DNA of 64,000 nt from Atkinsonella hypoxylon (lineage: Eukaryota > Ascomycota > Sordariomycetes > Hypocreales > Clavicipitaceae), in assembly GCA_000729835.1 (NCBI GenBank), contig JFHB01000098.1, positions 1 to 64,000 of the forward strand, read 5' to 3'. The notes under the pieces were generated by a model. That model ran no database searches, was not told the DNA's origin, and saw nothing but the letters and a program-made list of their open reading frames with translations. The position numbers and the translations under genes are program-made. Positions 23,501 to 35,171 of this stretch are shown piece after piece; position 1 is the first letter of the stretch, and every line of letters starts with the position of its first letter.

Positions 23501-25915
23501 CTTCCTGCTATAGTGGATTTAGTTAATACTACTGCGAATAGTACTAAACCACTAAGTTCTAAACAGCTATATCTAGCTAATTTAGAGCCTTCTAAGACCT
23601 ATAAGCCTAATTTTACTAAAATAAGGGCTATAGGCTTCTATTGCGAAGTTCTAATTCCTTTAGAACAACAATCTAGGTTGCAGAAGCTAGCTAAAAGAAC
23701 TATTCCTAGTAGACTTTTAGCTACACTAAGTTCTAATATATATCTAATATACATCCCCTCTAAACAAGCTGTTATAAAGACTAGCTTCGTTAAAATTATA
23801 GAAGGAATAGGTTCTATTTTATAGAGTATCCCTAAGGTTCCTATTGGTTCTATAGTAGATAATCCTTTAGAGGGAGAAATCGATAACAAGCAGCAATTAG
23901 TGGATAATTATACTCCTAAGTATCCTTATCCTAGTCATCTAGATGTGCTAAATTATCTACTAGAACCTATAGATTAAGCTCTTCTACTAAGCAACCCTAT
24001 AGAAGCTGTAGAGGCCCCTAAAGCCCCTATATCTATAGAAGCCCCTTAGGCTAATATAGAACCTATAGAAGCTGAAGCTGAATCTATTGATACTAATGCT
24101 ATAGATTTAGATAGAGATATATTTTCCTTAATCAAGGATCTATGCTTTAAGGCAAGGACTAAAGCAGCTATTACTTCTAATAGTAATAAGGATGAACTTT
24201 CTAACACGTAGAAGCAAGCCCTAAAAAGCTCTGCTAAGCAGCATTAAATAGAAGCTACCTATAGCGAATTTAAGCAGCTATTAGCTGCTGGAACCTTTAA
24301 ATTTATAGGGAAAGACTAAGTACCTAAGGGCTAAAGAGTTCTAAAGAATAGGCTTATTTATAGGCTTAAAAAGGATAAAGAAAATAATTCTATTAAATAT
24401 AAGGCCCGCCTTTTTGCTAAGGGATTTATATAAATAGAAGGTTAAGACTATCTAGAGACATTTGCTGCAACTAGTATTCCTTCTAGCTAGCGTATATTAT
24501 TAGCTCTTGCAGCTTTTAATAACTAGGAAGTCGAGTAAATCGATTTTATAGAAGCGTTTTTAAATAGCAAGCTAAAAGAAGCTATTTATATAGAAATCCT
24601 AGATAGATTCGTTGAATTTACAGAGCAAGCATCGCTATTAGTAGCTAAGCTACTAAAAAGCTGTAATTATAAGCCCTCTAAAGAGCAAGTAATTAAGCTA
24701 GAAAAATCCCTCTATAGTTTAAAGTAAAGTTCTAGAGAATAGCAGCAAATTCTAATAGAATTACTTTAAAAGCATAGATTTAAACCTCTTATATTAGACC
24801 TAGCAGTCTTTTATAACCTAGCTACATCTACGTATATTGCTACTTATATAGATAACTATCTTCTAATTGGGCCTAATTTACGATATATTAATAAGCTTAA
24901 AAAGCTACTAAATTAAGCTTATCTAATAGAAGATAGAGGACCAGCAGAATTCTTTCTAGGTGTATAAATCACCTATAATAGGTCTAAAAGGTCTATTAAA
25001 ATCTACTAATCTTAATACATCCTTAAAGCCTTAGAAAGATTTAAAATGCTAAATGCTAAGCTAGCTTCTATCTCTATACAGCTAGGAATTCTAAAGCAAT
25101 TAGTTATAAAACTTCTCTTAAAATCTAATTATAAGCTTTATTAGAGCATAATAGGCACTATAATGTACCTTATGTTGCTAACTAGGGCTAATATTGCTTT
25201 TTCCGTTTAGTAGCTATTAACTTTTCTAGCTAAGCCCTATATAGAGCACCTAAACGCCTCTAAGTACCTCCTAAGGTACTTAAGTAGTACTAGAAGCTTT
25301 ACTATTATTTATAAGCGTTCTAGTCTACACCCTATAGGGTCTTCTTCTAAAGCTTCTAATAGTTCTATTAGTTGTAAAGAAGTACTTAAGACCCTCCTTA
25401 GTTATTGCAATAGCGATTTTGCTAGTAATAAAGTCTCTTCTAAATTAACCTATACTTATCTATATAAGCTAGCTAGTAGACCTATTAGCTAGAAATTAAA
25501 GAAAGCTAGTACTATTGCTCTTTCTACATTAGAAGCAGAATCTAATGCATTATCTAAAGCTATAAGGGAATTAGAGTAGCTCTACGGCCTTTTTAAGGAG
25601 ATAAAGCTGCCTTTAACCTCTCCTATTCCTATTAGGTGTAATAATTAAGGCGCTATAGTTACTGCTTACAACCTAACGTTATATAGTAGAAATAAGCACA
25701 CCCTTTTGAAGTTTAACTATATTAGGGAAAAGATTTGTAAAGGTATAGCTAAGGTTAGTTATATTAATATAAATTAGATGCTAGCAGATAGCCTAACTAA
25801 GCCTCTTGCTATTCAAAAGCATCAACAATTTATTAAGTTACTAGAGCTTTCTAGCTAGCTTATAAAAGCAACAAAAACACTCAAAAAAATCGAAAAAACA
25901 ACGAAAAACAGTTAA
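20597..25915 (+). pseudogene. Copia B gag-pol remnant (most complete copy)
   Basis: The whole gag-pol order can be followed on the plus strand. The gag start is ATA-GCA-CTA (20597). Protease shows N-T-G-S-T (about 22115). Pre-integrase and integrase include the open stretch 23513-23824. Reverse transcriptase has I-D-F-I-E-A-F-L-N (about 24540), Y-S-L-K-stop at 24711-24727 where Y-G-L-K-Q is expected, and Y-I-D-N-Y-L for the YVDD box (about 24850). RNase H ends in M-L-A-D-S-L-T-K-P-L (about 25780). The TAA at 24725-24727 and TAG at 24740-24742 replace Gln and Trp. Beyond the crossover point this pol may physically derive from copy A. Confidence 0.87.
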
Positions 25916-26101
25916 AAATCGAAAACAACAAAAACAATCAACAACAACTAGTTATATTCAACTATAACTACCCTGGAATTAGTTATGTTATTTTGGTCCT
26001 GTTATTAGTACTGTATTTCGTTGGTTAATTCTAACTTAGATATCCTTTAAAGGAGCTAAGTTGCTTATAGAACTAGTTACTTCTTATATTTCTAGAGGGA
26101 G

Positions 26102-26795
26102 TATTAAAAATAAGCTACCCTATATAGCCTATTTTTATGCCTACTAGTTGCTTTATTACGTAACCCTTATTAGGTCTTGTTACGTTAATTTTTAGTAGAG
26201 ATATCGTTATTACTAGATGCAAACATCTAGATTTAACTAAGGCAAAGTTGCCTAACCTATAGTTAACTTTAACAGCGATTTTCTCTACAACTAGCAATAG
26301 TAGAAATTTAAGAAGTATACTATTTAAAAGCTAAGAATTAGGGCTATCTAATAGTATAATTGTTAGATAGAGTTACTTATAAGGGTTGCTTATTATTAGT
26401 AGAATTTGTTAAATTATATATATAGACGTCTCGTTTATATAGCTGTAAGTTGATTTTTTTGTTTTTATATAGTAAATCTTTTTGTAGAAATTATAAAGTA
26501 GCCTATAAGCCCCTTCTAGCGACTACAGCCCGCTAATATAGTTAGTAGATCTATAAGGGACTAGAAAGATTCAAGATCCTACCCTCACTAAGTTCGTTAC
26601 AGCGCTCTCAATATAAAGATACTACTATTACAGTTATCTATTGCCTCTATGTAATCTATACTATACACTACAGCTTGATTTAGGCCGCTGCTGCTTCCAC
26701 TACGTGATAATTGCTAGGAGCAATTACAGGTGCTAAATCTAAGAGACCACTACCCTCTTAGATATCTAGTCCTGTAATCCCTATTATTTTCAATA
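26102..26795 (+). repeat. 3' LTR of the composite (belongs to Copia A)
   Basis: 694 bp. It starts TATTAAAAATAAG (TG changed to TA) right after the polypurine tract agagggag (26094-26101) and ends CAATA, followed by taaat. That duplication matches the bases before the 13223 LTR, which assigns this LTR to element A. Confidence 0.88.
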
Positions 26796-26800
26796 TAAAT

Positions 26801-28251
26801 AATATCTTTTAAGCTATTAGATCTAGATAATCTAGCCTTAGCTTTTCCTTTTAGTATAGTTATTAATAGTTCTATAAGAAGTTTAGTAGATTTAGCTTTA
26901 TTAATAATTCTATTAATCTACCTCTATATCTACTATACTATAGAAGTATTAATAGTATTTTAGTAAGAAGGTAGTTCTATTAGCTTAAGTTAGTTATATA
27001 ATTTAAGCTATTTATTAATAAATTTATAGTAAGTAAGATAAAGTAATAAGTTCCTTTTTTTTTAAGGTATAAGATCTCTTTTTTAAATCTAGAAATCTAG
27101 ATTTTAATAGTAAAATTTATAGAATTAGTGTATAGTTTTAAGTTCTCTATTAGTAAAAGGAATATAATTCCTTCTACCTACCTCCTTCTAAAGTTACTCT
27201 ATCTTAGATATTACAATTTTAGCTTTTAAGCTTAAGGAGAGTTAGCAACAATTAGAAGCAATTGCTACTACTTATTACAGTTAGATTTAACGTTAGTTTA
27301 TTAGATATAACAGTATATTGTTAAATTTAATAGGTTATACAATAATTTGTAAGATAAGTTATAGGAGCTTCTATAAGGAGCATCTAATAATAGTATTCTA
27401 GTAAGTGATCGTTAATTGTTTAACCTAACTGCCTAAGTGTTGCTTCTGACTATTTATATATAATTGCAGTTACGTGTGCTAGTGACCTGCGGGTCTGTAG
27501 GATTATCCCGTAACAATATTATTGTAGTAGATAACAAGAAGATTACATAGTATAGTAAGAGGCACATAACTATATAATAAAAAGAGTGTTATTAAAGATA
27601 CTAGGTATCTATAATAATAGAATAGTATAAATAGCTTTAGGGAGCTAAAGAGAATAATAAAGTTATTAAAAAGGAAGAGATACTAAAGAAGAGCAAACTA
27701 GGCTTATAACTATTAAGTGGAAGATAGAAAAGATAACAGAAGAGAGAGAAGATAAAGAAGCTTCTAGTGTATAGAAGAGTGTAAATTGCTTACTTAATTC
27801 CTCTAACTTAGAAGGGAGAAAGCAGCCTATATATAGCTAATTCTAAGAGAGAAAGAAAGAGAAGAAGAGAAGGAAAAACAAGAAGGGAGATAGCTAAATA
27901 CCTAAAAATCCTATAGCTTATAGAGATAAGAATGCTAAGGAATGCTAAGTGATCTATTACACTGTCTCTATAAGAGGGGCAGATATTAGTGTGTGTAAAG
28001 CCTTATAATAGAGGAAAGATAATAGACTAGATAACCCTTGCTCCTAGATTCCTACCTCTGTTGTATTCTATCCTAGTCTACTACACCTACTTATTTCCTA
28101 CACTTAGTTGTTGTAACTAAGTTTCTTTGTTGTGCTACTGTTAGAGTAGTTGTGCTGGTAACAGCTGTTAGAGCTAATGTTGCATAAAGCTAGCGATGTT
28201 GGTATCACTGGTGTTGTGGCCACTTGTGGCACTGGTGTTGCTGCTACTTTT
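26801..28251. repeat. Decayed repeat sequence with no recognisable gene
   Basis: To about 27400 this looks like the same CpA-poor substrate as 12684-13217. From 27400 to 28250 the composition changes (CpA returns, purine-rich runs such as gagagagaagataaag), suggesting a different and less mutated fragment. I could not classify it. A 25-bp stretch at 26815-26839 recurs exactly at 28508-28532. Confidence 0.35.
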
Positions 28252-28305
28252 GATAGCAACTAGTAGGCATAAAAATAGACTATATAGGGTAGCTTATTTT
28301 TAACA
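28252..28305 (-). repeat. Clipped Copia LTR end
   Basis: 54 bp matching the first part of the Copia LTR on the minus strand (ends ttatttttaaca), in the same orientation as element 1. The rest of the LTR is absent, so this is a truncated or recombined solo LTR marking the edge of the RIP-mutated island. Confidence 0.7.
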
Positions 28306-31300
28306 GTAACTCTATGCAAGCTCCCTTATCCCTTTATTAATATCTATAGGGATCTTCTCTACCGCTTCTCTGCCGCCTTAGACGCTATACGCTATAGCTA
28401 GACGGGGGTAATTTAGTGTAAGGAATCTAGTCTTTGTGTTTGTTTGCGTTTTAGTTGTGTTGCCGCTCCAGAATCGTGGTACGAGCCTATTGGTCCTGTT
28501 ATTGCGTTATTAGATCTAGATAATCTAGCCTTTATAGTTAGACATTATAAAGCTAATAATAATAAAATTATAATAATAGTAGTTAAATTGCACAAAAAAC
28601 GCGGTTTAAAGATAGCTACTTCTGATGTTAAAGAAGGGTAAATTCGCGTTCCGAATGTGGGAGGATTCCGTATGTAGATGCCTGACGTAAACGGACATAT
28701 CCGTTATGTGTCTTGCGCACGGACTAGCTACTCCTAAGTTTGCTCAGCCACAAAAGGACCTTTCTAACAATCCATTTTTAGGAACAAACAATTTAAATAT
28801 TACAAGGCCATGACGCAAGATATATAGGAGTTGCATTTGCGAGGAAGCCTTATCTGATCAGGAACGATGTAAAGTTTTGTACAAGATAGAACCAAGGTAT
28901 TGAACGTTGATCGATAATAATATATGGACTAGCGTTTGATGTTAAGCGCGATTGTTTCAGGTACAACGATGTTGGGCTGCGCCACCAGGACAGTTGGTCA
29001 TTCAAATTAAAAGCACCATTCTCTTCAGGCGAACCGCGCTAAGGAGGCTTGGAAAACACGCTATGAGTTTGCCCGCGCCGAACGTTGCGCTGTTCACAAA
29101 ACTTATTGGGCGCTACAGCAGGAGAGGACTGATACATGCGGAAGTGGGTGACAGGCGAGACGAGGGTTAAGTATTCTCCTTGGAAAGGCGACTAGCCGTC
29201 ATAGTGAAGTAACCGAGCCAAAATGAAGCTTCGAGAGGGCGGGAGACGTCTTTCCTCCGGGATATGATCAATAGCACGAGCGAACTGTGTTTCTGGATCG
29301 ATGTCGATTGCTACGCTATCGCAATTCGATACTGTATCTGGGATTAACGCTATCGAGAAGACTCAAGACAGGGAGATTATCACTGCTATAATAGCTGCGA
29401 AGACGGTGCGTTAAGGAGCTGTTACATTGTCTTTAGGGACCAGCAAGCTATCAGCGACTTAAGTCATATAAACAGCAATTGCGCCGGCGAGTCTAGAGAC
29501 CATGACTAGACGGAATTCTAGACTACAGACAACAGAGCGTTAGTTGAATGAGAGGTCCACATTGAGAAACTGGCCGCACCAGCCAATCAGCTTGACAGTA
29601 TAAAAGCAGCCAAGCCACAGGATAATCTGACCAGCCGAATGTAGTATAACCACAACAGTCTTACCAGTTTTTCTGTGCGCTAACTTTATTTTCTGTATAT
29701 TTTACCCCTAGGTAGATGAGTTTAGAATAATTATTTTAAGTCGTCGAAAACTATTCAGAGTAATTATCTTTCTTATTAATATTAGTTTTGGAAATACGAG
29801 TATGCGCCCTCTAATTGGCTGTGTGGATTCGGCATCTAGTTGGTTCGAATCCGCCCGTAAGCTCCGCACACAATACAACAATGCTCCGGCGAAAAGGGGT
29901 ATATTTTCACCTTCGGGTTCTAACGTACTTTTGTAGAATCAAGCAATTTCTATCTTACAATTGAGTGCATTAGTGACTACCCCTCCGTTTTGAATTGGTT
30001 CTCTCAAAAGTTGCAATGTAGGTAAAGGAGAAGAAGAAGATAAGATGCGTAGAGTACGTGTCGGACTTTTGCACTCTGAATTATTCCAGTGGTTGGTGTG
30101 AGCTGAGACTGCCCAGCTATAAGCCATCCCTAATGCAAATTAGCTGCTAAGCGACTCTAAGTTTATAATTGACTGTTCTTGTTCAAGCCATGTTCTAAGA
30201 TTATATAGATAATCCCATAGTAAAATAATAGCTGCCCTATTATTTGGTTGTTGACTCGTAGTTAGGCACATTTCCGTCACTAGACCTAATATATACTGGG
30301 ATCTAGCCCCCACATCGTGTAGTCCTCATGCAGGAAGCATAGAGAATCGGCACAGGAAATCCAAGGCAAACCGTGGCTTCTGGCAGAACAATCGCCGTGT
30401 CTGGGCCAAGACCTTCAACCATAAATTGGGAGACCTGCCACTCAATGTGGCTGAGTAACGGAATATCGAGCCCTGTCCAGCTGAGCGGGCACCAGAGACC
30501 CTCTTTTCCTGCAGTCCGCGGCGACCTATCGAATTGGTAGGACCTGGGGCATGTGCGGCAAAGAAAGGAAATCCTGGTACATTATGACATAACCAACGAC
30601 ACTGCCGCTACCTATTAGCTTGAGTTCCGTGATGTTGAACGGCATTAAAATGTACTTACAAAGCGAAGACCCATCTTACTACCTATAGGTAGTGAAGATG
30701 GGACTGAGTGCAGATGGATTTGACAACGTTCGTAAAGTTAATCGTGCTATGCTGAAAGCTGACGAGGTTGTGCTTCGGAAATTGCATGCTGGCTTTGGAA
30801 GTCACACACCTCTTGCGCCGTGGGGAGAGAGATCGTTGTGGTACTGTCCAGGTACCTCGCCTTCGTTAATAACGACACTCCTCTGGCGTCAAGGCGAGGC
30901 GTGGCTGCGATGTGTGCGAAGTAGCAATTTGTCCTGATTGGCCACATTCCCTACAAGTGACTCAGTGCAGATTCGGCTTGCAGACGTCCAATCGATGGCC
31001 CGCTTGTGCGGAGCGTGGTGACACAAGTCTTTCCCAATAGCGTGTTAGCAAAGAACTCATGTCCGTAGGACCATTTGTGAGAAAGGGTGTCGATTGCTCG
31101 GGTTCAATCAATCAACTATTCATTGCATCTCCTACACATGCAAATATGCGAAACTTGCTTCCGTAACCGATAGTCTATCGCGGAAAGCACGGCCAGTCAG
31201 CTGTCTCCTTGCAGCTGTAGAAAGTGCATGGCAGGTGTCAACACTTGGACGAAAGGAGAGAAAGCGACCGTTGGCAACGTGCATTGATCCAGGCTAAAAG

Positions 31301-32793
31301 GCAATTCCTCGCGTACCCTTTACCTAGACCGATGATAGTATGATGGTCATCTGGCAACTCTTCACCGATCAACCGTTACTGTCGCTTCCCTCGTTCATAA
31401 AGAAGGTATATGATACAGAAGTTAGCAAATTGCGAAATGTCCTTGGGACCATCCCAGACGTATTCAGTTGCTGACCAAAGCAAGCTTCGCATAGAACAAC
31501 TTTAACGAAGCTAGACATGAATTGCAAGCTATTGCATCAGTTACCATTTACCGGCTGTTCGAATACGACCAAATCAGCTCTTGTACAGGGATGAATCAAA
31601 TAGAGCGAGACAACGAGTCGAATAAGAACGCACTGTTTTGGTCTAGGCTGACAATTTGTACATATGTCCCCCCTTCCTGATAGGAAGCACCCCTAGGTAT
31701 TTGTCTCTCTAACAGAAAGACCCCATGAACTACGATTGCACTAGGCTTGTCTGTGCAGCACGGTTCTATAGTCTGGGTGGCACCAACAAGGAGAAGACAC
31801 TTTCTTTCTCCCTGCCGCAACGACTAAAATGCACATGCTTCAAGGTCTCGGGGGAAGCTCTGAGACGTCATGTGTCTTTTTTGGTAAATAAATCCAGAAC
31901 GGCAACCGCATCTCCAATCCAATGTAGCACATGTACGAAGCTTCAGAGATCCGATTGCAACCTCGCTTCCAGCTTTGCCATTTTATCTGCAAGATTAGAC
32001 AGGAAAAGAAAAAAAAACCACGCAGAAAGCATGACCATTTGATAAAGCCCCCACTCGACTTCATTAAGTATGTAATATATGCCCTCGCCGCAATGACGTA
32101 CAGAATCGACTAGGCAGATCCTGCTTATTACAGGCCGCTTCGTGAACGACGGGCGGCGAAGCAAACTGAGTTCAGGCTTTTTAACGATGGAAGCAGAGTC
32201 GGCTGTAATCCGGAATGCAGAATTCATTCTCATATTTTTTGTTCATCGCGCTCATTGTTTGCGACGGAATGGTGCTCATGGTTTGCCCGATGCCGTGGGG
32301 CTTTCCGAGGCGGAACTGGCCGCCTTAGATTGTCCCAGTCTATGTCCCAATCACGGCGTCACCCAGAATCAATAACGTGGCCTACCTGTAGTAATGACAT
32401 GCCGGCCAAGTATTACTGGTCACACATCATCCCCTTGCACTATTGTCCCTGAAGATTGGTTCCGCGCGATGCTTTCCGAAGCAAACTTTTGACTTAAACT
32501 GGATTCTGGGACCAGCGCCCACAGCGCACCACAACGTGACACACACATACACCACCAGTTGCTGATGGTTATGCCAAGACTCCACAGCTCGTCAGGCTTG
32601 CAGGAATCAGGACAAAGGGGCTGTGGGTATGATATGCTAAGAAGAGTAGGAAGCTTAGGGATCCTGATACTTCTGAATTTCCTAACTATTCCTCTGAGTG
32701 CGGAAGGTGCTGACCTGATAATAAAGAGCTCCACATTAGAGCTAAATACTGTACTATGTTACTACCTTAGGTTAGGTACCTTATGGTTACCTA
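28306..32793. other. Gene-free stretch of ordinary composition
   Basis: 4.5 kb with balanced base composition but no reading frame that looks coding: the open stretches are short, overlap on both strands and share no recognisable domain. There is a perfect 7-bp hairpin at 29825-29852 (GGATTCG/CGAATCC) whose right arm lies in a B-box-like ggttcgaatcc, but no tRNA could be folded. Otherwise I see nothing that can be named. Confidence 0.4.
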
Positions 32794-33268
32794 ATCGCAC
32801 GCCAACCCGGTTCCTGGTGACAGCTTGTAAGAGCAAACGCTCTTGTATGATAGTATAGACATATTGATAGAACTCTACGTAAGAATTACAAACTGTTAAG
32901 CAATTCATAATAGACTGACTGGTCAGTGTCACAAGGAACCGGGTTGGCGCGCGATGGTACCTACCGATGGTAGCTAAAAAGGTCTAGTGTAAAATTTATT
33001 AGTGTCAGCACGGCTTGATATGTGCCAGGCCTTAGGTAGTATCTACCTAGCAGCTTGCGTACCAGGATGGACCTAACCTACCAAATGTCTGGTACCTTTG
33101 CTCGCCAACACGATCCCTCGAGACACTGCCAGCCCGTCATCGATTGTATCAGTTGATGGCAGTTGGTAATTCTTGTGTAGAGTTCTATCATTATATATAT
33201 ACTGTTATACAAGATCTTTTAGCTTTTAGCCTTACAAGCTGTCACCAGGAGCCGGGTTGGTGCGCAAA
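32794..33268. repeat. MITE-like inverted-repeat cluster
   Basis: Three related terminal sequences occur: gccaacccggttcctggtgaca at the left (32800 onward, inward), its inverted copy at 32932-32955, and another inverted copy at 33241-33266. The outermost pair extends inward for roughly 60 bases of imperfect match (through gcttgtaag and cttgtat..agtata). The left and middle ends would define a 162-bp element (32794-32955). The left and right ends would define one of about 475 bp. There is no coding capacity. It looks like one non-autonomous DNA transposon with a nested or duplicated end; flanking duplications are not clear. Confidence 0.6.
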
Positions 33269-34371
33269 GGTAGACATTCAAATCGTTATGAGCTCAATGG
33301 ATAAATCAAAACACTATGACTTGCGGAGTAGGTACCTAAGTAGGTTGTGGATATGATTGGCCTGCTGACCAATCCATGATCTGGGTGGCACCCTGCCGCA
33401 CTAAAAAGGGATGGCTTAGCAGGCCATCACTTGAATTAGGCAAGAATAAGAAGAATCATGAGCAACCGGCTGGCCAAATGTGCTTGTGATTTTCTCTGGC
33501 TTGGTACTCCGTGCGCGCGCTCAGGGTCAAGATCCATGCCAACGATGCCCGCGATGCGCGCCCGTGCCGGGCCTTACAAACCAGATGGGTTATGGCTTAT
33601 TATTGTCACTATTCCGTACCCGGGTAGGTACCAGGCAAGTATGCAAAAGTGATAACATATCCCGAGTAGGTAAGTACCTAGGTAGGTAGTGGACAAAGTT
33701 CCACTTGGCAATACCCTGTGCAGCAAATACTGGTGCATTTCTTTTGCTTCATGGTAGCACCCCCAGATCATTGTCAGTCTTTCCCAGCGTTATATCCTGA
33801 AGCTTGTGCTTGCTTGCATTTGCTATTGAGGCTCTAGTCAGTGATGTAGAGTCAACAGAACGAGACTCAATGATTACAAGATGACGGAGTTGTTTCTCGT
33901 TCGACCGGTACACATGGCCCCCACGCACCCTTGTCGTTTTGCACGTACGGCCGCATACACTCTAGCCATTCGCATTCGAAGCTTGCCTAATGCCATCTTT
34001 GTCCCACACCAACCCCGTGTACTGCTGCCAAATGGGCGTAATATTAGTTGCATGTAGGCGTACGGAACACTCTTCGTACACATCAATTAGCACGTCGCCT
34101 GAAGTATACAGCTACTCCAGGAAACTGAAGATGGGAGAGAATCCCGACACAAGGTTAGCTCGGTCCGCACTTCGAGTGCTGGGCTGTCGCCAAGTTGAGT
34201 GCAGACAGACAAACACCAACAATTACCCCATGTCGTTCTGACGACTGGGCGCAGGCTGCTTGGTGGCTGAGTGATGGCACCAGCAACAGTACATGTATAT
34301 ACATCCAATGTTCGTACCAGGTATCTACCAGGTACTGGTTGGTAGCTGTGCAGCGCAAAGTCCGCAAAGTC
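33268..34371. other. Intergenic, no gene found
   Basis: No convincing coding region. The sequence contains several copies of a taggtacct-like motif (for example 33336 onward and 33670-33690) that also occur elsewhere in the intergenic DNA of this window. Confidence 0.4.
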
Positions 34372-34404
34372 CAGCACCAGCACCAGCACCAGCACCAGCA
34401 CCAG
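34372..34404 (+). repeat. CAGCAC hexanucleotide microsatellite
   Basis: Five perfect CAGCAC units plus CAG, 33 bases, about 770 bp upstream of the zinc-finger gene. An open stretch crosses it on each strand, but neither looks like a gene. Confidence 0.9.
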
Positions 34405-35171
34405 ACTCAATTGATCTTTGACTACTCCGTACATTCCTTCTCATGGCCCAGTTCTCTTTCTTCATTGGAGTCATTGCGTTCTTGGGCCAGTGCAGTCGGG
34501 TTCACTTGGCTCTCCTGGTTAGGCACCGCTTTTAGGCGACCAAATCCTTACCCTGCTCTTTGCCCTGCTCCTGCTCTGAGCAAATGAAAAGATTAAGTGA
34601 TCAAGCGATCAAGCGATCGTCAACAAGGCGAGTCGAATCGAATCGAGTCCGGCGAGTTCTGGTCTGGTAGCCATTACCTTAGTGGTACTCCGTTCTCCAT
34701 ACTCCCGTACCCCCTCCACGGATGCACCACGCACCCCCCTGGGCCGGAGTGCTGCTAATAATACTAATACGCGCGAATGCTCCCTATCATCGACAAAGGC
34801 GTTGGTTGATAACAAAGTTCCCGGCACCGAGCCCTGAAACCTGGTTCCTTTCTGGTGCTCCATACCCTTGCGCAGACTCGTTGGACACGACAGGATCGTC
34901 CCTTGCTCTCTGAAGGCAACTGAGGCTGGGACTTGGTTAAGCTTGGGTCTTAATTCATTCCCCCTCGCCTTCCCCTTACTCTTCCTTTCTCTCGCCGACG
35001 CCTCTCGAGTTCCCACCTCGACCAAGACACCACTACGATCAACGACAATTGCGCCCATTGACTTGACGTCGACAAGTTGCCAACGCTCGTCGTTGTCGTA
35101 GAGGTGCTTCGTCTCCATCGTCGCCCTTCGTCCGACATCATCAGCCACCCTCGATGTAACAATTGACCAAC
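34405..35171 (+). promoter_or_regulatory. Upstream and leader region of the zinc-finger gene
   Basis: No gene is called here; a 179-codon minus-strand open stretch (34609-35148) has no recognisable domain. Plus-strand CT-rich runs around 34970-35000 (ccttactcttcctttctctc) are typical of fungal core promoters and leaders. The motif tactccgt occurs at 34423 and 34686. No TATA box could be assigned. Confidence 0.3.

Larger units (their letters stand above)
13223..26795 (+). mobile_element. Composite Ty1/Copia block with three LTRs and two gag-pol bodies
   Basis: A 13.6-kb plus-strand block: LTR (13223-13917), gag-pol cut off in the reverse transcriptase (to 18978), LTR (18979-19678), second near-complete gag-pol, LTR (26102-26795). 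The outermost ends share the target duplication taaat (13218-13222 and 26796-26800), so the first and last LTRs belong to one original insertion, called A. The middle LTR starts inside the Y-G-L-K-Q codons of A and marks a second insertion, B. The rest of A's pol does not reappear as a separate piece. The simplest history is B inserting into A in the same orientation, followed by recombination between the two homologous pol regions that removed B's 3' LTR and one pol copy. The block carries RIP-type stops throughout. Confidence 0.85.

Noticed and set aside
29825..29852. Possible tRNA: B-box-like ggttcgaatcc
   Set aside because: The B-box match is good, but no acceptor stem, D arm or anticodon arm can be formed upstream; it is explained by a 7-bp hairpin.
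34609..35148. 179-codon minus-strand open stretch upstream of the zinc-finger gene
   Set aside because: No domain, biased composition, and it covers the expected promoter and leader of the plus-strand gene; overlapping open stretches exist on the other strand.
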